Part shown: one piece after another, positions 28,556 to 38,356 of the stretch
Numbering within the stretch: the first letter of the stretch is position 1
How the letters are laid out: every line of letters begins with the position of its first letter
Assembly (NCBI GenBank): GCA_027315105.1
Contig: DAHUYP010000056.1
Span: 1-45,426, forward strand
Reading direction: 5' to 3'
DNA: 45,426 nt
From: Gammaproteobacteria bacterium
GTDB taxonomy: Bacteria > Pseudomonadota > Gammaproteobacteria > Steroidobacterales > Steroidobacteraceae
Program-made: the position numbers and the translations under genes
The notes under the pieces: model-generated
Seen by the model: only the letters and a program-made list of their open reading frames with translations
What the model was told of the DNA's origin: nothing
Databases searched by the model: none

Positions 28556-30004
28556 ATGGAGTGGCAGACCGTCATCGGGCTCGAGATCCACGCCCAGCTC
28601 GCGACGCGCTCGAAGATCTTTTCCGGCTCGGCCACGACCTATGGCGCTCCGCCGAACGCCCAGGCCAATCTGGTGGACCTGGCCTATCCCGGCGTGCTGC
28701 CCGTGCTCAATGCGGAGGCGGTGCGCATGGCGGTGAAATTCGGGCTGGCGATCAATGCGCGCGTGATGCGCCGCTCGGTGTTCGCGCGCAAGAACTACTT
28801 CTACCCGGATCTGCCGAAGGGCTATCAGATCAGCCAGTACGAATTGCCGATCGTCTGCGGCGGCGCGGTCGACATCGTGCTCGAGGACGGTACCGACCGC
28901 CGCATCGGCGTCACGCGCGCGCATCTGGAGGAGGACGCGGGCAAGTCGCTGCACGAGGGCCTCGCGGGACTGAGCGGCGCCCTCACCGGCGTCGACCTCA
29001 ATCGTGCCGGCACGCCGCTGATCGAGATCGTGTCCGAGCCGCAGATGCATTCGGCCAAGGAAGCGGTCGCCTACATGAAGAAGATCCATACGCTGGTGCG
29101 CTATCTCGGCATCTGCGACGGCAACATGCAGGAAGGCTCGTTTCGCTGCGATGCGAACGTCTCGCTGCGGCCGCGCGGCGCGGAAAAGCTGGGTACGCGC
29201 GCCGAGATCAAGAACCTCAATTCCTTCCGCTTCGTCGAGAAGGCGATCAACTACGAGGTGGCGCGGCAGATCGAGCTGCTCGAGAGCGGCCGGCAGGTCA
29301 CGCAGGAGACGCGGCTGTACGACGCCGATCGCGGCGAGACCCGCTCGATGCGCTCCAAGGAAGAGGCCAACGATTACCGCTATTTCCCCGATCCGGATCT
29401 GTTGCCGGTGGAGATCGATCAGCCCTATATCGACGCCGTGACCGCCGACCTGCCGGAGCTGCCGGACCAGAAGGCGCAGCGCTTCATCAGCCAGCATGGC
29501 CTGTCGGCCTACGACGCGGGCGTGCTCACGGCCGGCGCCGAGCTGGCCGATTACTATGAAGCGGTGGTGCACGAGCTCGGCGGCCATCCCAAGGTCGCTG
29601 CCAATGCGGTGATGGGCGAGCTCGCGGGCCTGCTCAATCGCGACGGGCTCGAGATCGCGGCCAGCCGCGTCAGCGCACGGAGGCTCGCCGGCCTGCTCAG
29701 GCGCGTGGTCGACAACACCATTTCCGGCAAGATCGCGAAGGATGTGATCGAGGCGATGTGGGAACAGGGCCAGGAAGCCGACAGCATCATCCAGGCGCGC
29801 GGCCTGCGGCAGATCACCGACGAGTCGGCGATCGAAGCCGCCATCGACGCGGTCATGATCGCCAATCCGTCACAGCTGGCGGACTATCGCGCGGGCAAGG
29901 AGAAGCTGTTTGGTTTCTTCGTCGGGCAGGTCATGAAGGCGACCGGCGGCAAGGCCAATCCGGCGCGCCTGAACGAACTGCTGAAGAAGAAGCTGGGTGG
30001 CTGA
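28556..30004 (+). CDS. gatB: Asp/Glu-tRNA amidotransferase subunit B
   Basis: The 482-residue subunit binds the mischarged tRNA, activates its carboxyl group with ATP and transfers ammonia. It begins [23 protein letters not shown], contains [18 protein letters not shown] and [31 protein letters not shown], and ends with the helical/YqeY-like tail domain (about 330-482; [20 protein letters not shown]). Its end overlaps the hslO GTG start by eight bases. A tRNA-Gln gene is about 9 kb away in the same window, but whether this complex serves Gln, Asn or both is not decided here. Confidence 0.97.
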   Translation: MEWQTVIGLEIHAQLATRSKIFSGSATTYGAPPNAQANLVDLAYPGVLPVLNAEAVRMAVKFGLAINARVMRRSVFARKNYFYPDLPKGYQISQYELPIVCGGAVDIVLEDGTDRRIGVTRAHLEEDAGKSLHEGLAGLSGALTGVDLNRAGTPLIEIVSEPQMHSAKEAVAYMKKIHTLVRYLGICDGNMQEGSFRCDANVSLRPRGAEKLGTRAEIKNLNSFRFVEKAINYEVARQIELLESGRQVTQETRLYDADRGETRSMRSKEEANDYRYFPDPDLLPVEIDQPYIDAVTADLPELPDQKAQRFISQHGLSAYDAGVLTAGAELADYYEAVVHELGGHPKVAANAVMGELAGLLNRDGLEIAASRVSARRLAGLLRRVVDNTISGKIAKDVIEAMWEQGQEADSIIQARGLRQITDESAIEAAIDAVMIANPSQLADYRAGKEKLFGFFVGQVMKATGGKANPARLNELLKKKLGG

Positions 30005-30911
30005 GGCGCTGGCAAGGGTCGACGGGGAACTGCGCCGATTCATGCTCGAACGCCACCCCGTGCGCGGCTTCTGGATCCGGCTCGACGGCGCCTGGCGCTC
30101 GCTGCGCAGTTTCCATCGCTATGAGCCGGCGGTCGAGGCGCTGCTCGGCGAGGCGGTGACGGCCTCGGTGCTGCTGGCCGCAACGCTCAAGTTCGAAGGC
30201 ACGCTGTCGCTGCAGCTCGCCGGTGACGGGCTGGTGAAGCTGCTGGTCGCGCAGTGCACGCATCGGTTCGAGATCCGCGCGGTGGCGCGTGCGGCCGAGG
30301 GTGCAGCCGGGGCGGCGAGCTTTCGCGAACTGGTTGGCGACGGCCGGCTGACCGTCGCGATCGAGGCCGAGGAGCGCGCCGCCCGCTATCAGGGCGTCGT
30401 CGGGCTCGAGGGCGCGGGTCTCGCGGCCTGCCTGGAAGCCTATTTTGCCGCCTCCGAGCAGCTGCCGACCCGCATCGCGCTGACCGCGGACGGCGCGCGC
30501 ACCGGCGGCGTGCTGCTGCAGAAGCTGCCGTCCTCGCCGGCGCAAGGCGAGGCGCTGGCGGCCGTGTCGCAGGACGTGTGGGAGAGCCTGCAATCGCAGA
30601 TGCCTCTGCTCGCGGCGCCGCTGTTGCGCCTCGGGACGGCCGAAGAGGTTCTGCAGCGGGTCTGCGGCGAGCACGACTGCCGGCTGTTTGCCCGCGCGCC
30701 GGTGCGCTTTGCCTGCCGCTGCAGCCAGGCGCGCGTGGCGGACCTGCTGCGCTCGCTCGGCGCGGAGGAGATGCGCGCCATCCTGGCCGAGCAGGGCTCG
30801 GCCACGGTGACCTGCGAGTTCTGCGGCCGGCCGTACCGCTTCGACGCGATCGACATCGAGCGGCTATTCACCGAGGGCGCGAGTCCCGACACGCCGCGGT
30901 CGCTCAATTGA
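29997..30911 (+). CDS. hslO: Redox-regulated chaperone Hsp33
   Basis: The 304-residue chaperone is activated by oxidation and binds unfolding proteins. The C-terminal zinc/redox switch is present: C240-x-C242 in FACRCSQ and C273-x-x-C276 in [10 protein letters not shown]. The N-terminal domain has [24 protein letters not shown] and the linker region [10 protein letters not shown]. Start GTG 29997 overlaps the gatB 3' end; it lacks its own clear ribosome site, so translation is probably coupled. It ends 33 bases from the convergent yhhQ-type gene. Confidence 0.94.
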   Translation: MAEALARVDGELRRFMLERHPVRGFWIRLDGAWRSLRSFHRYEPAVEALLGEAVTASVLLAATLKFEGTLSLQLAGDGLVKLLVAQCTHRFEIRAVARAAEGAAGAASFRELVGDGRLTVAIEAEERAARYQGVVGLEGAGLAACLEAYFAASEQLPTRIALTADGARTGGVLLQKLPSSPAQGEALAAVSQDVWESLQSQMPLLAAPLLRLGTAEEVLQRVCGEHDCRLFARAPVRFACRCSQARVADLLRSLGAEEMRAILAEQGSATVTCEFCGRPYRFDAIDIERLFTEGASPDTPRSLN

Positions 30912-30944
30912 GCCGCGCGTGCGGGCCTGGCGCGCCCCCGGCGC

Positions 30945-31706
30945 TCAAGTCCTGAGCGAGAACGGCGTGAAGTTGGTGTCGCGGTCGTAATAATCCTCCC
31001 GCTCGGCGCGCTTGAGAAAGCCGACGATGCGGTAGGTCACGGGCGTCATGACGATCTCCCAGCCGCTCTTGAGCAGGTACTGCGTGAACATCACGGTCTC
31101 GAGCAGCCGGGCATCCCACAGGCCGTAGAACGCGATCGAGTAGAACAGCATCGAGTCCACCAGCTCGCCGCACAGCGTCGAGCCGATGGTGCGGGTCCAG
31201 AGCCAGCGGCCACTGGTCCAGATCTTCATCTTCGCCATCACGAAGCTGTTGACGAACGATCCGCACCAGAAGGCGACGATCGAGGCGGCGACGATGCGCG
31301 GCGTGTTGCCGAATACGGCTTCCACCGCGCTTTGCTTGTCGCGCCATTGCGCCGCCGGCGGCAGCGCGACGATGACGCTCGCCATCAGGGAGGCAAAGGC
31401 CAGCGCCACGAACCCGGCCCAGACCACGCGCCGGTCGCGGGCATAGCCGTACACCTCGGTCAGGATGTCGCCGAACACGTACGACAGCGGGAAGAACAGC
31501 ACGCCGGCCATGAAGGTCACGCCGCCCACCAGCGGCACCTGCACCGTGGAGACCTTCGCCGGCCCGATCAGGTTGGCGCACAGCAGGATGCAGACGTAGG
31601 CCGCCATGAAGAAGTCGTAGTAGCGGAACTGGCGCGGCTGCGCGGCGCCCGGCGCGGCCGGGGTCCCGGCGCCGGGGGCGGCGGATCGCGAGCTTTCCAT
31701 GTCCAT
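30945..31706 (-). CDS. yhhQ: Queuosine-precursor transporter, VUT/YhhQ family
   Basis: The 253-residue inner-membrane protein has about six transmembrane segments and the family motif VFGDILTEVYGYARDR, plus FWCGSFVNSFVMAKMK and RTIGSTLCGELVDSMLFYSIAF. YhhQ imports queuosine precursors (preQ0/preQ1) for tRNA modification. Three close starts exist (GTG 31712, ATG 31706, ATG 31700); ATG 31706 has AAGGA at good distance. The N-terminus carries an unusual Pro/Ala/Gly-rich cytoplasmic extension of about 25 residues. It lies 93 bases downstream of mtgA. Confidence 0.88.
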   Translation of the reverse strand: MDMESSRSAAPGAGTPAAPGAAQPRQFRYYDFFMAAYVCILLCANLIGPAKVSTVQVPLVGGVTFMAGVLFFPLSYVFGDILTEVYGYARDRRVVWAGFVALAFASLMASVIVALPPAAQWRDKQSAVEAVFGNTPRIVAASIVAFWCGSFVNSFVMAKMKIWTSGRWLWTRTIGSTLCGELVDSMLFYSIAFYGLWDARLLETVMFTQYLLKSGWEIVMTPVTYRIVGFLKRAEREDYYDRDTNFTPFSLRT

Positions 31707-31799
31707 GGGCACGAGGTCCTTGGCAGCGGGTTCGAGGCTCGAACGGCCGCAGCCTGCAGCACGGGCGCCGCCAATGCAACGGCCCGGCGGTACGGCCGG

Positions 31800-32564
31800 C
31801 TACGGCGGCGCCATCTCGTTCAGATACGCCGGCCCGCCCAGATTGGCCATCTGCCGCAAGGTCCAGTCGCGCTGCTCGAGCACGTAGCGCGAGGGCGCGT
31901 CGACCCGCAGTCGCAGCGGGTTGGGCAGCACCACGGCCAGCAGCGCGCTCTCCTCGCGCGTCAGCCGGGCGGCGCTCTTGTGGAAGAAGTGGTGCGCGGC
32001 GGCTTCCACGCCGTACACGCCGCGGCCGAATTCGGCGATGTTCAGGTAGACCTCGAGGATGCGCTCCTTGGGCCAGAGGGTCTCGATCAGCACGGTGAAC
32101 ATCGCCTCCAGCCCCTTGCGCACGAAGCTGCGGCCGGGCCAGAGGAACAGGTTCTTCGCCACCTGCTGGGTGATGGTGCTGGCGCCGCGCAGCTTGCGGC
32201 CGCGCTCATGGGCGCGCACGGCCTCGCGTATCGACTTGAAATCAAAGCCGGCGTGAAACGGGAACTGCTGATCCTCGGCGGCGATCACGGCAATGGCCGC
32301 CTGCGGCGAGATGTGCTCCAGATCCACCCAGTGGTATTCGGTGCGATAGCCGGCATCGCGCGTCGCCAGCGCCTGCAGGCGCGCTTCCAGCATGAAGGCG
32401 CTGGTGGGTGGATCGATCCAGCGCAGGCCCAGCACCAGCGCGAGCGCCAGCAGCAGCGCGGCCATGACGCCCAGCGCCAGCGCGCGGCCGATGCGCGCGG
32501 CCAGGGCGAGTGGGGCGCCCGGCCCGCCCTCAGCGCCGGCGCGGTTGCGCTGCGCCTTCCCCAT
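31800..32564 (-). CDS. mtgA: Monofunctional peptidoglycan glycosyltransferase MtgA
   Basis: The 254-residue GT51 enzyme polymerises lipid II without a transpeptidase domain. One membrane anchor (about residues 27-49) precedes the catalytic domain with AAEDQQFPFHAGFDF (catalytic Glu), RGASTITQQVAKNLFLW, RKGLEAMFTVLIETLWPKERILEVYLN and EFGRGVYGVEAAAHHFF. The length and absence of downstream SxxK/KTG motifs exclude a bifunctional PBP. It follows the ppiB-type gene by 39 bases and is separate from the shape operon. Confidence 0.94.
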   Translation of the reverse strand: MGKAQRNRAGAEGGPGAPLALAARIGRALALGVMAALLLALALVLGLRWIDPPTSAFMLEARLQALATRDAGYRTEYHWVDLEHISPQAAIAVIAAEDQQFPFHAGFDFKSIREAVRAHERGRKLRGASTITQQVAKNLFLWPGRSFVRKGLEAMFTVLIETLWPKERILEVYLNIAEFGRGVYGVEAAAHHFFHKSAARLTREESALLAVVLPNPLRLRVDAPSRYVLEQRDWTLRQMANLGGPAYLNEMAPP

Positions 32565-32603
32565 GGCGTGGCGGCGTGATGCGGTTGCGCGCGGCCGAAC
32601 GGA

Positions 32604-33098
32604 TCACTTGGCCGGTTCGAGGCGACTGACCTGCGTGATCAGTACGTCCTCCAGCGGCGCATCGGTGTAGCCCTTGCGGCGGCCGGTGCCCACGGCCGCG
32701 ATGCGGTCGATCACGTCCATGCCCTCGGCTATGCGGCCAAAGACCGCATAGCCATATTGGCCGGGCCGATGATCGAGAAAGTCGTTGTCCGCGAGGTTGA
32801 CGAAGAACTGGGAGGTCGCGCTGTGCACGTCGTCGGTGCGCGCCATCGACAGCGTGCCGCGCTCGTTGCGCACGCCGTTGGCGGCCTCGTTGCGCACCGG
32901 CGGATGGGTCTTCTTCTGCACGAAATCGGCCGTCAGGCCGCCGCCCTGGATCACGAAGCCGGGGACGATGCGATGGAAGATGGTGCCGGCAAAGAAGCCC
33001 TGGTCCACGTAGCGCAGGAAATTCTCCACGGTCTGCGGCGCATCTTCATCGTAGAGCTCGACGATGAAGGGGCCGTGGGAGGTCTCGAATCGAACCAT
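32604..33098 (-). CDS. ppiB: Cyclophilin-type peptidyl-prolyl isomerase
   Basis: The 164-residue cyclophilin catalyses proline cis/trans isomerisation, probably in the cytoplasm since no signal peptide is present. Core motifs are FETSHGPFIVELYDEDAPQTVENFL, FHRIVPGFVIQGGG (catalytic Arg in FHR), TLSMARTDDVHSATSQFFVNL and YAVFGRIAEGMDVIDRI. ATG 33098 has AGGAA eight bases upstream. A start 15 bases upstream is possible. It lies between prmC and mtgA on the same strand. Confidence 0.93.
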   Translation of the reverse strand: MVRFETSHGPFIVELYDEDAPQTVENFLRYVDQGFFAGTIFHRIVPGFVIQGGGLTADFVQKKTHPPVRNEAANGVRNERGTLSMARTDDVHSATSQFFVNLADNDFLDHRPGQYGYAVFGRIAEGMDVIDRIAAVGTGRRKGYTDAPLEDVLITQVSRLEPAK

Positions 33099-33183
33099 GG
33101 GCGTGTTCCTCATAAAATGCATGCTCCCGAGCCCGCCGAGGCCGGGGCACATCCGGCGCCAGGCCGTCCCCCGCGGTCCCCAG

Positions 33184-34053
33184 TCATGGCCATTGCGCCT
33201 GCGTGACGCGTTCCCGGCCTGCCAAATCGCTGCGGCAGCGTACGCGAGCATAGCCGGCCGCCACAAGCGCTTGCGCAGCATCGGCGGCCTGCGCCGCGCC
33301 GTGTTCCAGCACCAGCCAGCCGCCGCGCAGCAAGTGCGCGCGCGCCGCCAGCGCGATGTGCCGCAGGTCCTCCAGTCCGCTCGGGCCGGGGCTGAGCGCG
33401 CCGGCCGGCTCGTAGCGCAGCGCGTGCAGCGCCGGGTCCCCGGCGGCGATGTAGGGCGGGTTGCTCACGATCAGGTCGAACTGCCGGCCCGCCAGCGGCG
33501 CCAGCCAGTCGCCCTGCAGGAACTCGATGCCGCGCAGGCCCAGGCGCTCGGCGTTGAGCCGGGCGACGCCCAGGGCGGCGGCGTCCAGGTCGGTGGCGAC
33601 GATGCGCCACTGCGGTCGTTCCGCCGCCAGCGCCAACGCGATGGCGCCCGATCCGGTGCCCAGATCGGCGATGGTGGCGCCGGGCTGCGGCAGCAACGCC
33701 AGGCAGCACTCGACCGCCAGTTCGGTCTCGGGCCGCGGGATCAGTACCGCGGCCGTCACCTGCAAGGGCAGCGACCAGAACTCGCGCTCGCCCGTCAGAT
33801 AGGCCAGCGGTTCGCCGTGCGCACGGCGTGCGAGCACGGTGCGGTATTGGGCCGCGGCGGCGGCATCGACCGGCTCCCCGGCGTGCGAGTGCAGATAGCT
33901 GCGCTGCCGGCGCAGGACATGAGCCAGCAGCAGCTCGGCGTCCAGCCGCGCCGAATCGCTGCGCCCGGCCAGCTGCGCGTGGCCATGCTCGAGCAGGCGT
34001 CGAACGCTCGCCTCGCCGGCGAGGCGGTCTGCTAAATTGCCATGTTCTGCCAT
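33184..34053 (-). CDS. prmC: Release-factor glutamine methyltransferase PrmC
   Basis: The 289-residue SAM-dependent enzyme methylates the Gln of the GGQ motif in release factors such as PrfA, encoded nearby. It has the N-terminal helical domain, the SAM site IADLGTGSGAIALALA (about 128-143) and the catalytic NPPY at 198-201. The start is ATG 34053 (ATG 34056 is adjacent). Its start codon is only 13 bases from the start of a gene on the opposite strand, so its promoter must lie inside that gene. prmC usually follows prfA directly; here a membrane-protein gene lies between them in antisense. Confidence 0.94.
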   Translation of the reverse strand: MAEHGNLADRLAGEASVRRLLEHGHAQLAGRSDSARLDAELLLAHVLRRQRSYLHSHAGEPVDAAAAAQYRTVLARRAHGEPLAYLTGEREFWSLPLQVTAAVLIPRPETELAVECCLALLPQPGATIADLGTGSGAIALALAAERPQWRIVATDLDAAALGVARLNAERLGLRGIEFLQGDWLAPLAGRQFDLIVSNPPYIAAGDPALHALRYEPAGALSPGPSGLEDLRHIALAARAHLLRGGWLVLEHGAAQAADAAQALVAAGYARVRCRSDLAGRERVTQAQWP

Positions 34054-34066
34054 CATGGAAGTGATT

Positions 34067-34807
34067 ATGAGCGTATCGCCGCCGCCGCCGGCCGCCAACA
34101 TCGCCAGCGTGAGCCAGTTGCTGGAAATGACGACACAGTTGTTCCGTCTGACGGTGCTGAAGTGCCTGCCGTTCGGGATGGTCGCGGTGCTGTGCGCCGA
34201 GGTGCCGAACTTTTACTGGATCGCCAGCGGCCACACGCTCGAGCATGGCTTCCCGACCGATTCGAGATACTGGGCGCTGTCGCTGCTCGCCGGCGCGGTC
34301 TCATTGTATATCTTCAGCGCCATGATGCTGCGGCAGCGGGCTTTCGCCGCAGGTGCGGCGGTGAACGTCGGCGCCGAGCTGGCTGAGGCCGCGCGACGGC
34401 TGCCGGTGCTGCTGCCGAGCTGGCTGCTCATGCAGCTCAGCTTGTTCGTCGGTTTCATGCTGTTGATCGTGCCCGGGGTATTCCTGCTGGTGTGCTACCT
34501 GGTCCTGCTGCCGGTAGTGCTGTTCGAGCCTCATAATCCCATTTCGGCGCTGGTGCGCTGCGTGGCGCTGGTGCGGCCGCATTGGTGGAAGGTGCTGGCG
34601 ACCCTGGTCATCGCGCTGCTGGCGGTGCTGGTCTGCATGCTGGTGGTCGCCGCGCTGCTGAATATCCTGGCGGCCATGCTCGCCGGGCAGGGACCGGCCT
34701 TCGAGGCGATCGTGGCCGCAGGGACGATCGCGATCGGCGCCGTCGTGGTGGTCTTCATGAGCGCTCTGGCGCTGACGCTTCATTCCACGGCCAGCAATTC
34801 GGCCTGA
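34067..34807 (+). CDS. Multi-pass membrane protein (BPSS1780/YciC-like), function unknown
   Basis: The 246-residue protein has about five to six hydrophobic helices, including [33 protein letters not shown], followed by [30 protein letters not shown]. That layout (IPG turn, then a short amphipathic helix and a W) is shared by YciC/BPSS1780/DUF975-like membrane proteins of unknown role. ATG 34067 has GGAAG six bases upstream. Its 3' end overlaps the 3' end of prfA by 28 bases, and its 5' end nearly abuts prmC, so it fills the whole prfA-prmC gap in antisense. The hydrophobic pattern argues against a chance frame. Confidence 0.75.
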   Translation: MSVSPPPPAANIASVSQLLEMTTQLFRLTVLKCLPFGMVAVLCAEVPNFYWIASGHTLEHGFPTDSRYWALSLLAGAVSLYIFSAMMLRQRAFAAGAAVNVGAELAEAARRLPVLLPSWLLMQLSLFVGFMLLIVPGVFLLVCYLVLLPVVLFEPHNPISALVRCVALVRPHWWKVLATLVIALLAVLVCMLVVAALLNILAAMLAGQGPAFEAIVAAGTIAIGAVVVVFMSALALTLHSTASNSA

Positions 34808-35856
34808 TATTCCTGCTGCAGGGCCTGCAGCAGTTCCTCGAGCCGCCCCTCCATGATCTCGGCCAGGCGGTAGAGCGTCAGATTGATGCGGTGATCGGTG
34901 ACGCGGCCCTGCGGGAAATTGTAGGTGCGAATGCGCTCGGAGCGATCGCCGCTGCCGACCTGCAGCTTGCGCGACTGCGCCTGCGCCGCCTGCTGCTTCT
35001 CCTGCTCGGCCGCGAGCAGCCGCGCGGCCAGCAGTGCCATGGCGCGCGAGCGGTTCTTGTGCTGCGAGCGCTCGTCCTGGCACTCGACCACGATGCCGGA
35101 CGGCAAATGGGTGATGCGCACAGCCGAGTCGGTCTTGTTGACGTGCTGTCCGCCGGCGCCCGATGAACGATAGGTGTCGATGCGCAGCTCCGCCGGGTTG
35201 ATGTCGACTTTGTCGATTTCATCGAGCTCCGGCAGGATCGCGACGGTGACCGCGGACGTATGAATGCGGCCTTGGGTTTCGGTTGCCGGCACACGCTGCA
35301 CGCGGTGCGTGCCGGACTCGAACTTCAATCTGGAGAACGCGCCGCGGCCGACGATGCGGCAGATGGCCTCGCGAAAGCCGCCATGCTCGCCCGGACTCTC
35401 GCTCAGCGTCTCCACCTGCCAGCCCTGCGATTCGGCGTAGCGGCTGTACATGCGCAGCAGGTCGCCGGCGAAGATCGCGGCCTCGTCGCCGCCGGTTCCT
35501 GCACGGATCTCGAGATAGATGTTGCGCTCATCGCGCGGGTCGTGCGGCAGCAGCAGCTGCTGCAGCTCGGCGCGGCGCTGCTGCATGGCGCGTTCGACCA
35601 CGGCGGCCTCCTCCTCCCCGAGCGAGCGCATGCCGGCATCGGTGTCGCTGCCCATGGCCTGCGCCGCGGCCAGCTCGCCCTCCAGCCGCCGATACTCGGC
35701 GAAGGCGGCCGCGGTCGGCTGCAGGCGCGCGTACTCCACCGATAACTCACGGAATCGCTGGGGGTTTCCGGCGAGCTCAGGGTCGGCCAGCAAGTGGCTG
35801 AGCTCTTCGAAACGCTGTTCGGCCTTTTCGAGTTTTTCGCGGATCGATGGTTTCAT
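34780..35856 (-). CDS. prfA: Peptide chain release factor 1
   Basis: The 358-residue factor ends translation at UAG and UAA. It has the codon-reading PxT motif in [19 protein letters not shown] and the catalytic GGQ in [20 protein letters not shown], whose Gln is the target of PrmC. ATG 35856 begins [19 protein letters not shown], standard for the family. The gene is only 22 bases from the start of the divergent TPR gene. hemA, usual upstream partner in gammaproteobacteria, is not found here. Confidence 0.97.
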   Translation of the reverse strand: MKPSIREKLEKAEQRFEELSHLLADPELAGNPQRFRELSVEYARLQPTAAAFAEYRRLEGELAAAQAMGSDTDAGMRSLGEEEAAVVERAMQQRRAELQQLLLPHDPRDERNIYLEIRAGTGGDEAAIFAGDLLRMYSRYAESQGWQVETLSESPGEHGGFREAICRIVGRGAFSRLKFESGTHRVQRVPATETQGRIHTSAVTVAILPELDEIDKVDINPAELRIDTYRSSGAGGQHVNKTDSAVRITHLPSGIVVECQDERSQHKNRSRAMALLAARLLAAEQEKQQAAQAQSRKLQVGSGDRSERIRTYNFPQGRVTDHRINLTLYRLAEIMEGRLEELLQALQQEYQAELLAVE

Positions 35857-35878
35857 CTTCAGCTATAGTCTAACGGTC

Positions 35879-37663
35879 ATGAATTCCTGCCACCGCACTG
35901 TCACGCGCGCGCAGCTGCTCGGCAGCGCCTGGCTGGCCTGCGTGGCCTCCCTGCCGGCCTTGGCATCCTCGCGCAGCGCCGCTTCGGCGCACGACATCGA
36001 GGAGTCCAATGCCCTGATCATGACGGCGGAGATCGCGCTGCAACGCGATGACTGCGGCCGCGCGGCCGCGAACTACACGACCGCGGCGCAGCGCATGTCC
36101 GACGCCAAGCTCGCCGAACGTGCCGTCGGCGTGGCGCTCGACTGCGGACAGTACCAGGCGGCGGCGCAGGCGGCCGCGCGCTGGCGGCAACTGACGCCGT
36201 CCGACCCCGCAGCGCTGCGCGCGACAATGCGGGCGGCGCTGGGGCTTTACAAGATCGACGACGCCCGCAGTGCGTTCGAGAGCTGGCTCAAGGAGGGCGG
36301 ACAGGCCGCGGCCTCGAGCGCCCCGCGACAGGGCGGCGGCAGTGCCGCCGGGGGCGCGGCGGCCGGCGGCGGCGATGGCATGGCCGAAGTGGTCATGCAG
36401 GTGGCGCAGGAAGCCGGTGTGCCGGCGACGCTGGCGATGCTGCGGGGAGTACAGGTGGCGCCGCTGCAGAGCGCTCCGGCGCAACTGGCCTTGGCGGATC
36501 TGGCGCTCGACGGCTGGAATTACCGCGAAGCGCTGCAATACGGGCAGCGCGCCCTGAGCGCCGGCGCCACGCGCGCATCCGCGCAGCTGATCATGGCGCG
36601 CGCGTTCGCGGGCCTCGGGGAGAGCGAGCAGGCCGTCGCGGCCGCGGCCGAGGCGCGCACTGCGCCGTCCAAGGAGGGCAGTTTCGCCGCCGCCGACGTG
36701 CTGATCCTGCTCGGTCGCGAGCGCGAGGCGCGCACGGCGCTCGAGGAACTGCGCGACAATCCGGCGCTGCGCGCGCAGGCCGAGCGGCGGCTCGGGCTGC
36801 TGGCGTTCAACCGCGGCGACTTCGAGCAGGCGCAGAGCATCTTCTCGGACCTGGTCAAGGATCCCGAATCCTCCGCCATCGCCGTGTACTACCTGTCGGC
36901 GCTCGCGGAGCGGCGCGGGGATACGACCGCGGCCTTGCGCGGCTATCAGCTGCTGAGCGGCACGCCGCTCGAGTCCGCGGCGCGCTCGCGTGCCGCCGAC
37001 ATCCTCTACAAGGAGGGCCAGCGCGATCAGGCGCTGGCGTTGCTGCAGCCGCGTGACGATGCGACGCCGTCGGCGCGCCTCGAGGGCGAGGTCGCGCAAG
37101 CGCAGCTATTGTCCAATGGCGGCGAGGCCGACCAGGCGCTGGCGCGCATCGACGATGCGCTGGCGCGTTTTCCGGGCAACCCGGATCTGCTCTACCAGCG
37201 GGCCATCGTGCTGGAGAAGGCGGGACGCACCGAGGCCGCCATCGCGCAGCTCGACAGCCTGTATCGCGAGCGCCCGCAGGACAGCACCATCAGCAATGCG
37301 CTGGGCTTCATCCTCGCCGACCACGGCCGCGATCTGCAGCGCTCGGAGCGGCTGATCAGCCAGGCGCTCAAGGCCGAACCCGACAATCCGGCCATTCTCG
37401 ACAGCCTCGGGTGGCTCGATTTCCATCGCGGCATACCGCGAGCGGCGCTGCCGATCCTGCAGCGGGCGTTCCGGCTGGACCAGGACGGCGACATCGGGGC
37501 GCATCTGGGTGAGGTGCTCTGGGCGCTTGGAGACAAGGCCAAGGCACGAGAGACCTGGAACCGCGCCCTGATCATCGATCCGGACAATGCACTGATCAAA
37601 GCGGCACAGCAGCGCGCCGGCGTCCCATCCGTGCCCCTCCAGGGTCCGGGCACATCCATCTGA
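35879..37663 (+). CDS. Secreted TPR-repeat protein (PA4667-like)
   Basis: The 594-residue protein has a signal-like N-terminus (about residues 8-30), then many TPR-type helix pairs (for example GQYQAAAQAAARWRQLTPSDP, GDFEQAQSIFSDLVKDPES, ALARIDDALARFPGNPDLLY, PRAALPILQRAFRLDQDG and KARETWNRALIIDPDNALI). A Gly/Ala-rich loop at 150-167 splits the first repeats from the rest. It corresponds by position to the TPR protein upstream of lolB in Pseudomonas. A role in envelope lipoprotein work is likely from context but unproven. Its ATG is 22 bases from the prfA start and has no obvious ribosome site. lolB follows after five bases. Confidence 0.85.
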   Translation: MNSCHRTVTRAQLLGSAWLACVASLPALASSRSAASAHDIEESNALIMTAEIALQRDDCGRAAANYTTAAQRMSDAKLAERAVGVALDCGQYQAAAQAAARWRQLTPSDPAALRATMRAALGLYKIDDARSAFESWLKEGGQAAASSAPRQGGGSAAGGAAAGGGDGMAEVVMQVAQEAGVPATLAMLRGVQVAPLQSAPAQLALADLALDGWNYREALQYGQRALSAGATRASAQLIMARAFAGLGESEQAVAAAAEARTAPSKEGSFAAADVLILLGREREARTALEELRDNPALRAQAERRLGLLAFNRGDFEQAQSIFSDLVKDPESSAIAVYYLSALAERRGDTTAALRGYQLLSGTPLESAARSRAADILYKEGQRDQALALLQPRDDATPSARLEGEVAQAQLLSNGGEADQALARIDDALARFPGNPDLLYQRAIVLEKAGRTEAAIAQLDSLYRERPQDSTISNALGFILADHGRDLQRSERLISQALKAEPDNPAILDSLGWLDFHRGIPRAALPILQRAFRLDQDGDIGAHLGEVLWALGDKAKARETWNRALIIDPDNALIKAAQQRAGVPSVPLQGPGTSI

Positions 37664-37668
37664 GTCCG

Positions 37669-38319
37669 ATGGCGATCGGCGGCCATGGCAGCGGCGTGGT
37701 TCGCGCGCAGCGTGCCGGCGGCGCTCAAGCGGCGTTGCGTCTCCTGGGGCTGGCACTCGGCCTGGAGCTGGCCGCGTGCGTGTCGGTGCCGCGGCCGGCG
37801 GGCGTTCCCGCATCGTGGCCGCAGCGCCTGTCGGCGCTGCAGGCTCTGAACCGCTTCGAGCTGCAGGGCCGCCTGGCGGCCTCCAACGGCGCGGACGGCT
37901 TCAGTGCCGGGCTGCACTGGCGGCAGCAGGGCAACGAGGCCAGCATCGACCTGAGTGCGCCGATGGGATTTGGTGCGGCGCACATCGAGCTCGGGCAGGA
38001 CCGCCTGCAGGTGACGACCAGCAAGGGCGTCACGCTCGACGCCGCCGCGGCCCGCGATGAGCTGCGTACGAGCCTGGGGTTCGAGCCGCCGCTCGACAGC
38101 CTGCGCTACTGGCTGCTGGGCGCGAGCGATCCATCGAGCGCGGCGCAGGAGTCGCTCGACGCCCAACAGAGGCTGATTCATCTGGAGCAGGCGGGATGGC
38201 AGGTCGATTACACGGAATACAGCCTGGTGCAGCAGCAGTGGCTGCCCCGGCGCCTGACCGTCACGCGCCAGTCGTTGCGATTGCGGGTCGTGGTCAATGC
38301 GTGGCGCCTGAATTCATGA
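37669..38319 (+). CDS. lolB: Outer-membrane lipoprotein receptor LolB
   Basis: The 216-residue lipoprotein accepts lipoproteins from LolA and inserts them in the outer membrane. The lipobox LAAC (Cys37) follows a hydrophobic stretch; the part before it is long, so GTG 37696 could be the true start. Family marks are LQALNRFELQGRLAASNGADGFSAGLHWRQQG and LDSLRYWLLG. The place between a TPR gene and ispE is the standard lolB locus. Confidence 0.88.
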   Translation: MAIGGHGSGVVRAQRAGGAQAALRLLGLALGLELAACVSVPRPAGVPASWPQRLSALQALNRFELQGRLAASNGADGFSAGLHWRQQGNEASIDLSAPMGFGAAHIELGQDRLQVTTSKGVTLDAAAARDELRTSLGFEPPLDSLRYWLLGASDPSSAAQESLDAQQRLIHLEQAGWQVDYTEYSLVQQQWLPRRLTVTRQSLRLRVVVNAWRLNS

Positions 38320-38356
38320 GCGGCGCGGCGGCGGGTATGCCCGAGAGGCCGCGACC

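Noticed and set aside
30905..30944. GC-rich inverted segments between hslO and yhhQ as a bidirectional terminator
   Set aside because: The arms do not pair well enough when read base by base, and no T tract is present.
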